A stretch of DNA of 64,000 bases from Arenibacter amylolyticus (lineage in GTDB: Bacteria > Bacteroidota > Bacteroidia > Flavobacteriales > Flavobacteriaceae), in NCBI RefSeq assembly GCF_002150785.1, contig NZ_MTAZ01000011.1:16427-80426 (forward strand). The letters are read 5' to 3'. Positions within the stretch are counted from its first letter, which is position 1, and the number at the start of each line of letters is the position of its first letter. Shown here one piece after another: positions 61,279-64,000 of this stretch. Both the position numbers and the translations under genes were made by a program. Under the pieces are notes generated by a model. That model saw only the letters and a program-made list of their open reading frames with translations, searched no databases and was not told where the DNA came from.

Positions 61279-61420
61279 CTGCGGCCATCGGGCCAACCTT
61301 TCGAACCTATTCTTGTCCCTAGCCATCTTTCCTCTAATCTGTTAAGGAAGGATTTCGCCCGCAGTCATTCCCGAACGCCTCGGGCCCGCACCAAAGCACA
61401 AGGGGTGAAAAACCCCTTGC
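61279..61420 (+). repeat. Diverged 140-bp direct repeat, copy B
   Basis: Same element as at 46081-46220, in the same orientation, on the other side of the tra operon. Shared blocks are AACCTATTCTT at 61304, GTTAAGG at 61341 and GATTTCGCC at 61351. The terminal hairpin is AAGGGGT (61400-61406) with ACCCCTT (61412-61418), stronger than in copy A but with the same GTGAAAA core. It lies between the 8-bp array and the oriT-like hairpins. A 91-codon frame crossing it is not convincing. Confidence 0.7.
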
Positions 61421-61488
61421 CCTTTTTCTCCCTGGCTATGAAATCGAGCTATTTTCATCTTTTCATACCATTTTTTCAAATAAAATAT

Positions 61489-61542
61489 AAGACCATATTA
61501 AACCAGTGCTGGTCTTATATGGTCTCATATGGCTTTATATGG
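61489..61542. repeat. 10-bp direct repeats with an inverted partner
   Basis: ATATGG occurs at 61517, 61527 and 61537, exactly 10 bases apart, within ATATGGTCTC, ATATGGCTTT and ATATGGTTTT. AGACCATAT at 61490-61498 is the reverse complement of the first repeat's ATATGGTCT (61517-61525). One-turn spacing on the same DNA face suggests cooperative protein binding, as in iterons or relaxosome sites. Confidence 0.6.
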
Positions 61543-61612
61543 TTTTGAGGTGTAAAATGCTGTAAATAAGTCTTTTAGGATTGTTTTTGATGTCTTATAT
61601 TTATATAGAAAT

Positions 61613-61695
61613 ATCCGTTTTTAACGGATAGCAAGTTATGTTTTGCGTAACGCAAAACTCCTACTTCTAGCGAAGTGAAAAGCTGCCTTCGGCAG
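61613..61695 (+). other. Hairpin cluster upstream of the mobilisation genes, candidate oriT
   Basis: Four hairpins occur in 83 bases: ATCCGT/ACGGAT (61613-61629), GTTTTGCG-TAA-CGCAAAAC (61640-61658), ACTTC-TAGC-GAAGT (61663-61676) and CTGCC-TTC-GGCAG (61683-61695). They end 18 bases before the mobilisation accessory gene, whose downstream neighbour is the relaxase. In Bacteroidetes elements oriT usually lies directly before these genes, and the long GTTTTGCG inverted repeat is the likely relaxase-recognition arm. The nic site cannot be placed. Confidence 0.55.
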
Positions 61696-61713
61696 TAAAA
61701 AACAAGAAAAACA

Positions 61714-62103
61714 ATGGCAACTGGCAACATCGGTAGGAAACGGTTAGGAGAGAGCAAACGAAAGCATACTATTATGCTTCGGTTCAATACTCTAGAACTG
61801 GAAAAAGTGAAGACGCTTTTACGGTCCTACCAGGTCGATTTCCAGAAAAGAGGAACGGTGGGCCCTTTCTTAAGAAGCCTCATTCTAAGCAAGGAGGTAG
61901 AGAAAACGGAAAAACGACTGGTTAGTACGCCGAAAGTTAATTATCAACTGAACAAAATAGGGAACAACCTTAATCAATTGGTAAAAGTGGCCCATTACAA
62001 GAACTTAAGGAGTCCCAATGCAAGCCTTGTGCATGAGATGCAAAAGGCCAATGAACTGGTCGCTACCTTGAATGCCATTATTAACAATACGAACCTACCA
62101 TGA
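61714..62103 (+). CDS. Mobilisation accessory (MobC/BmgB-like) protein
   Basis: A 129-residue relaxosome protein. The N-terminus is basic, then an RHH-like strand (HTIMLRFNTLELEKVKTLLR), and the C-terminal part has the mobilisation-protein signature YQLNKIGNNLNQLVKVAH. It presumably binds oriT and helps the relaxase nick. The stop overlaps the relaxase start (ATGA), so the two are coupled. Confidence 0.85.
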   Translation: MATGNIGRKRLGESKRKHTIMLRFNTLELEKVKTLLRSYQVDFQKRGTVGPFLRSLILSKEVEKTEKRLVSTPKVNYQLNKIGNNLNQLVKVAHYKNLRSPNASLVHEMQKANELVATLNAIINNTNLP

Positions 62104-64000
62104 TTGCACGACTCCTATATCGTAACAAAGTGCAGGGCATACTGAAATACGTCCTTGGGAAACCGGAATCTACCATTCTCGGCTTCCACAATACCTATTC
62201 CGATACGGATACCAACCTTAAGGTCTTCGAACAGGTGCTTGTCTTTCTGGGCTTTCGCCATGCCTCCGAAAAACGCTATGTACATGCCACCCTGAACCTT
62301 CCTCGAGGTGAACATCTGGACGATACTACCTTTTTGGCCCTTTCCAAAGCCTATATGGAATACATGGGCTATGGGGAGCAGCCTTTTATTGTGGTACGGC
62401 ACCACGATACCGAGCACGAGCACGTCCACATTGTCTCCAGTACCATTAGGGAAAACTGTACCCAGATCAACCTTTCCTTTGACTATAGAAGGAGTATGGC
62501 TGCCCAGAAACACCTGGAGAAACAATTTGGGCTTTCTCCCTCGCCAAATAAGAGGACGGTCCGAGAGCTTCCCAAACAGCAAACGCCCCAGCTGAACCCC
62601 CAGGAGGGTAACGGGGTCCGCTATTATATGCAGGACATCCTGAACAATACCCTGCAGAAATACAAGGTGCGGAGCTTTGAGGAACTTGCCTTACTTCTCA
62701 AAGAATACCATATCCAACTGAAGGTAGTGGAGCGTTCCGGTAGGGTAGGGGTAGCTTATGGCATTGCCACCAAGGCAGGATACCGATCCCGTTTTATTGG
62801 CGGCTACAGCGTGCATCCTCAATTCTCCGGTCCCAAACTCCAACAAGTCTTCGAGCGCAATAAGGAATCGGCCCTATTGCCCATGGTAAAAAAGCGTTTA
62901 GAAAAACAAATACAAACTACCTATAAACTATTTAGAACCCTCCGCCCCGAGCACTTCCCAGATGTTCTGGGCTCCCATCAAAAGCTCGATTGTAGGCTAA
63001 ACTACAGCGATCAGGGACAGGTGGTGGACTTCACCATCTATGATAAATCGGGCTATGTGCTGCGCAGCGACGAGATTGGGAGGGGTCTTGGTATCCAGGA
63101 GAACCCTGACTTGTTCCAAACCGAACACACCCAAATGTATATGGATAGCAAGCAATTGGAACTGGAGTTCCAACGTTGCCTACGGGAAGCTTACCAAAAG
63201 ATCTATCGAGATTTGAGGTACAAGCCTCTGTTCTCGGAACATATCTTGAGGACGTTCCTAGATGTTTTGGTTAGGGAAATGATGAAATCGGAGCGCTTTC
63301 TCTTCCTTAAGAAATACCTGCATACCGATGATCAAACCTTATGGAAGTTGATCGACTCCCACTACCATCCTTTTAGCGAGGAGCTATGTACCTCCGCCTA
63401 TAACAAGGAGAAACAGGAATTGCAAAAGAAGGCCAACCTTATTCAACGGGCCAGGGACCAGTTGTTCACCAGTACCCTAGACCAAAGGGAGGTCCTCGGT
63501 GCACTTGTCCAAAGTCTGGGCGTTCGATATAATGAGGGAATACTGACCTATACGAATTCCAAGTTCCACCAAGTACCAGTGGATCTGGGCAGTTATTTAT
63601 TACAGACAAGCGCAAACCCGTATACCCCTCCTGGTTTTGCACGTGAAAACGAAAAGCTATTGGAAGGGCTGCTGCACGACAGATCCGCCAAAGAGATAAA
63701 ACCGGGGCCCACCGCTCTATTTCTGCCCATGATATTCCCGAAGCTCTATCACGCTATGGCCCCATCCTTTAGGGAACGGTTCGATACCTTGGCCCTACGG
63801 GCCTACCATCGGTACGCCGAACGGATGCAGGCGCCCTTTGAGAAATCCCCAAGGGACTATATCGGTTTTTTCAACGCCAGGGGCTTTTATTTTGAAGAGC
63901 AGGGAGGAAAACTCTGGGTAGGTTCTCTTTATTCCAAATATAAAGTAACGGTCGCTCTTTCAACGAAAATGCAGGACTACCTACTATCGTCCCCTGAGCT
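62100..64000 (+). CDS. Relaxase / mobilisation nuclease, 3' end outside the window
   Basis: An open frame starts with ATG 62100, overlapping the preceding stop, and continues without a stop to the window end, giving 633 residues so far. The N-terminal nuclease domain has VHATLNLPRGEHLDD and the metal-binding motif HHDTEHEHVHIV at 101-112, the HxDxxHxH signature of MobA/VirD2-type (MOBP-like) relaxases. The C-terminal ~450 residues have no motif I recognise and are unusually long for Bacteroidetes MobB proteins. It nicks oriT and pilots the transferred strand. Confidence 0.87.
   Translation, partial: MIARLLYRNKVQGILKYVLGKPESTILGFHNTYSDTDTNLKVFEQVLVFLGFRHASEKRYVHATLNLPRGEHLDDTTFLALSKAYMEYMGYGEQPFIVVRHHDTEHEHVHIVSSTIRENCTQINLSFDYRRSMAAQKHLEKQFGLSPSPNKRTVRELPKQQTPQLNPQEGNGVRYYMQDILNNTLQKYKVRSFEELALLLKEYHIQLKVVERSGRVGVAYGIATKAGYRSRFIGGYSVHPQFSGPKLQQVFERNKESALLPMVKKRLEKQIQTTYKLFRTLRPEHFPDVLGSHQKLDCRLNYSDQGQVVDFTIYDKSGYVLRSDEIGRGLGIQENPDLFQTEHTQMYMDSKQLELEFQRCLREAYQKIYRDLRYKPLFSEHILRTFLDVLVREMMKSERFLFLKKYLHTDDQTLWKLIDSHYHPFSEELCTSAYNKEKQELQKKANLIQRARDQLFTSTLDQREVLGALVQSLGVRYNEGILTYTNSKFHQVPVDLGSYLLQTSANPYTPPGFARENEKLLEGLLHDRSAKEIKPGPTALFLPMIFPKLYHAMAPSFRERFDTLALRAYHRYAERMQAPFEKSPRDYIGFFNARGFYFEEQGGKLWVGSLYSKYKVTVALSTKMQDYLLSSPE

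Noticed and set aside
61273..61548. 91-codon plus-strand reading frame across copy B of the 140-bp element
   Set aside because: Copy A of the element does not keep this frame, the codon pattern is not coding-like, and the region shows hairpins and repeats instead.

Overview
The window looks like chromosomal DNA of a marine-type flavobacterium (Bacteroidota, Flavobacteriia). No species can be named from it. The evidence is: Bacteroidetes-type -7 promoter elements (TAnnTTTG) in front of several transcripts, several TTG starts, BlaI/M56 regulator pairs, Bacteroidetes-only families (DUF4260, DUF4230, DUF3703, TraE/F/G/I/J/K/M/N/O of the CTnDOT type), and a CusA protein fused to an outer-membrane factor.

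Region 1 (1-33.8 kb) is ordinary core chromosome. It starts with a copper P-type ATPase of the cbb3-oxidase assembly type (fixI) divergent from a Crp/Fnr regulator, with a perfect TGA-N6-TCA palindrome between them. The same kind of site precedes a tandem universal stress protein and, 25 kb away, a CBS-domain protein, which suggests a small oxygen-responsive regulon. Next come a NUDIX-type regulator, a probable small RNA with its own promoter and terminator, homogentisate dioxygenase, and a complete histidine-utilisation set (hutG, hutU, hutI, hutH) with a divergent LysR regulator. Two BlaI-M56 sensor pairs lie at 15.8-18.4 and 29.5-31.7 kb. The first M56 protein carries several repeats of a TonB-C-like module, and a stand-alone lipoprotein copy of that module lies just downstream. 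Housekeeping genes (ruvC, hemW, MutS-like ATPase, M20 dipeptidase and others) fill the rest. The region ends at tRNA-Leu(UAG), preceded by a broken 5' copy of the same tRNA with an inserted hairpin.

Region 2 (33.8-46 kb) looks like cargo of an integrated element. Directly after the tRNA lies a decayed serine recombinase, then a heavy-metal resistance block: small His-rich exported protein, CusA-TolC fusion, membrane-fusion protein, PII-like protein, Fur-family regulator, DUF3703 protein and Zn/Cd/Pb-type P-ATPase. After it come an AT-rich patch with a decayed Imm11-like gene, an exported protein and a truncated C39-like fragment.

Region 3 (46-64 kb) is a conjugation module of the Bacteroides CTnDOT type. 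On the minus strand, reading down from 60.9 kb, are ParA, a ribbon-helix-helix protein, a small membrane protein, TraE, F, G, I, J, K, M, N, O and a 1012-residue lipoprotein built of eight TraQ-like modules. On the plus strand are a mobilisation accessory protein and a relaxase that runs off the end of the window. The interval between parA and the mobilisation genes holds an 18-unit array of 8-bp repeats (ATATCnnn), a set of 10-bp direct repeats and a cluster of hairpins that is a good oriT candidate. A diverged ~140-bp sequence occurs once on each side of the tra operon (46.08 and 61.28 kb) in the same orientation. The most interesting unexplained structures are the 8-bp array, read here as a candidate centromere for the ParA/RHH pair, and the paired 140-bp element. 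No integrase or coupling protein is seen in the window, so the element's far end lies beyond 64 kb.
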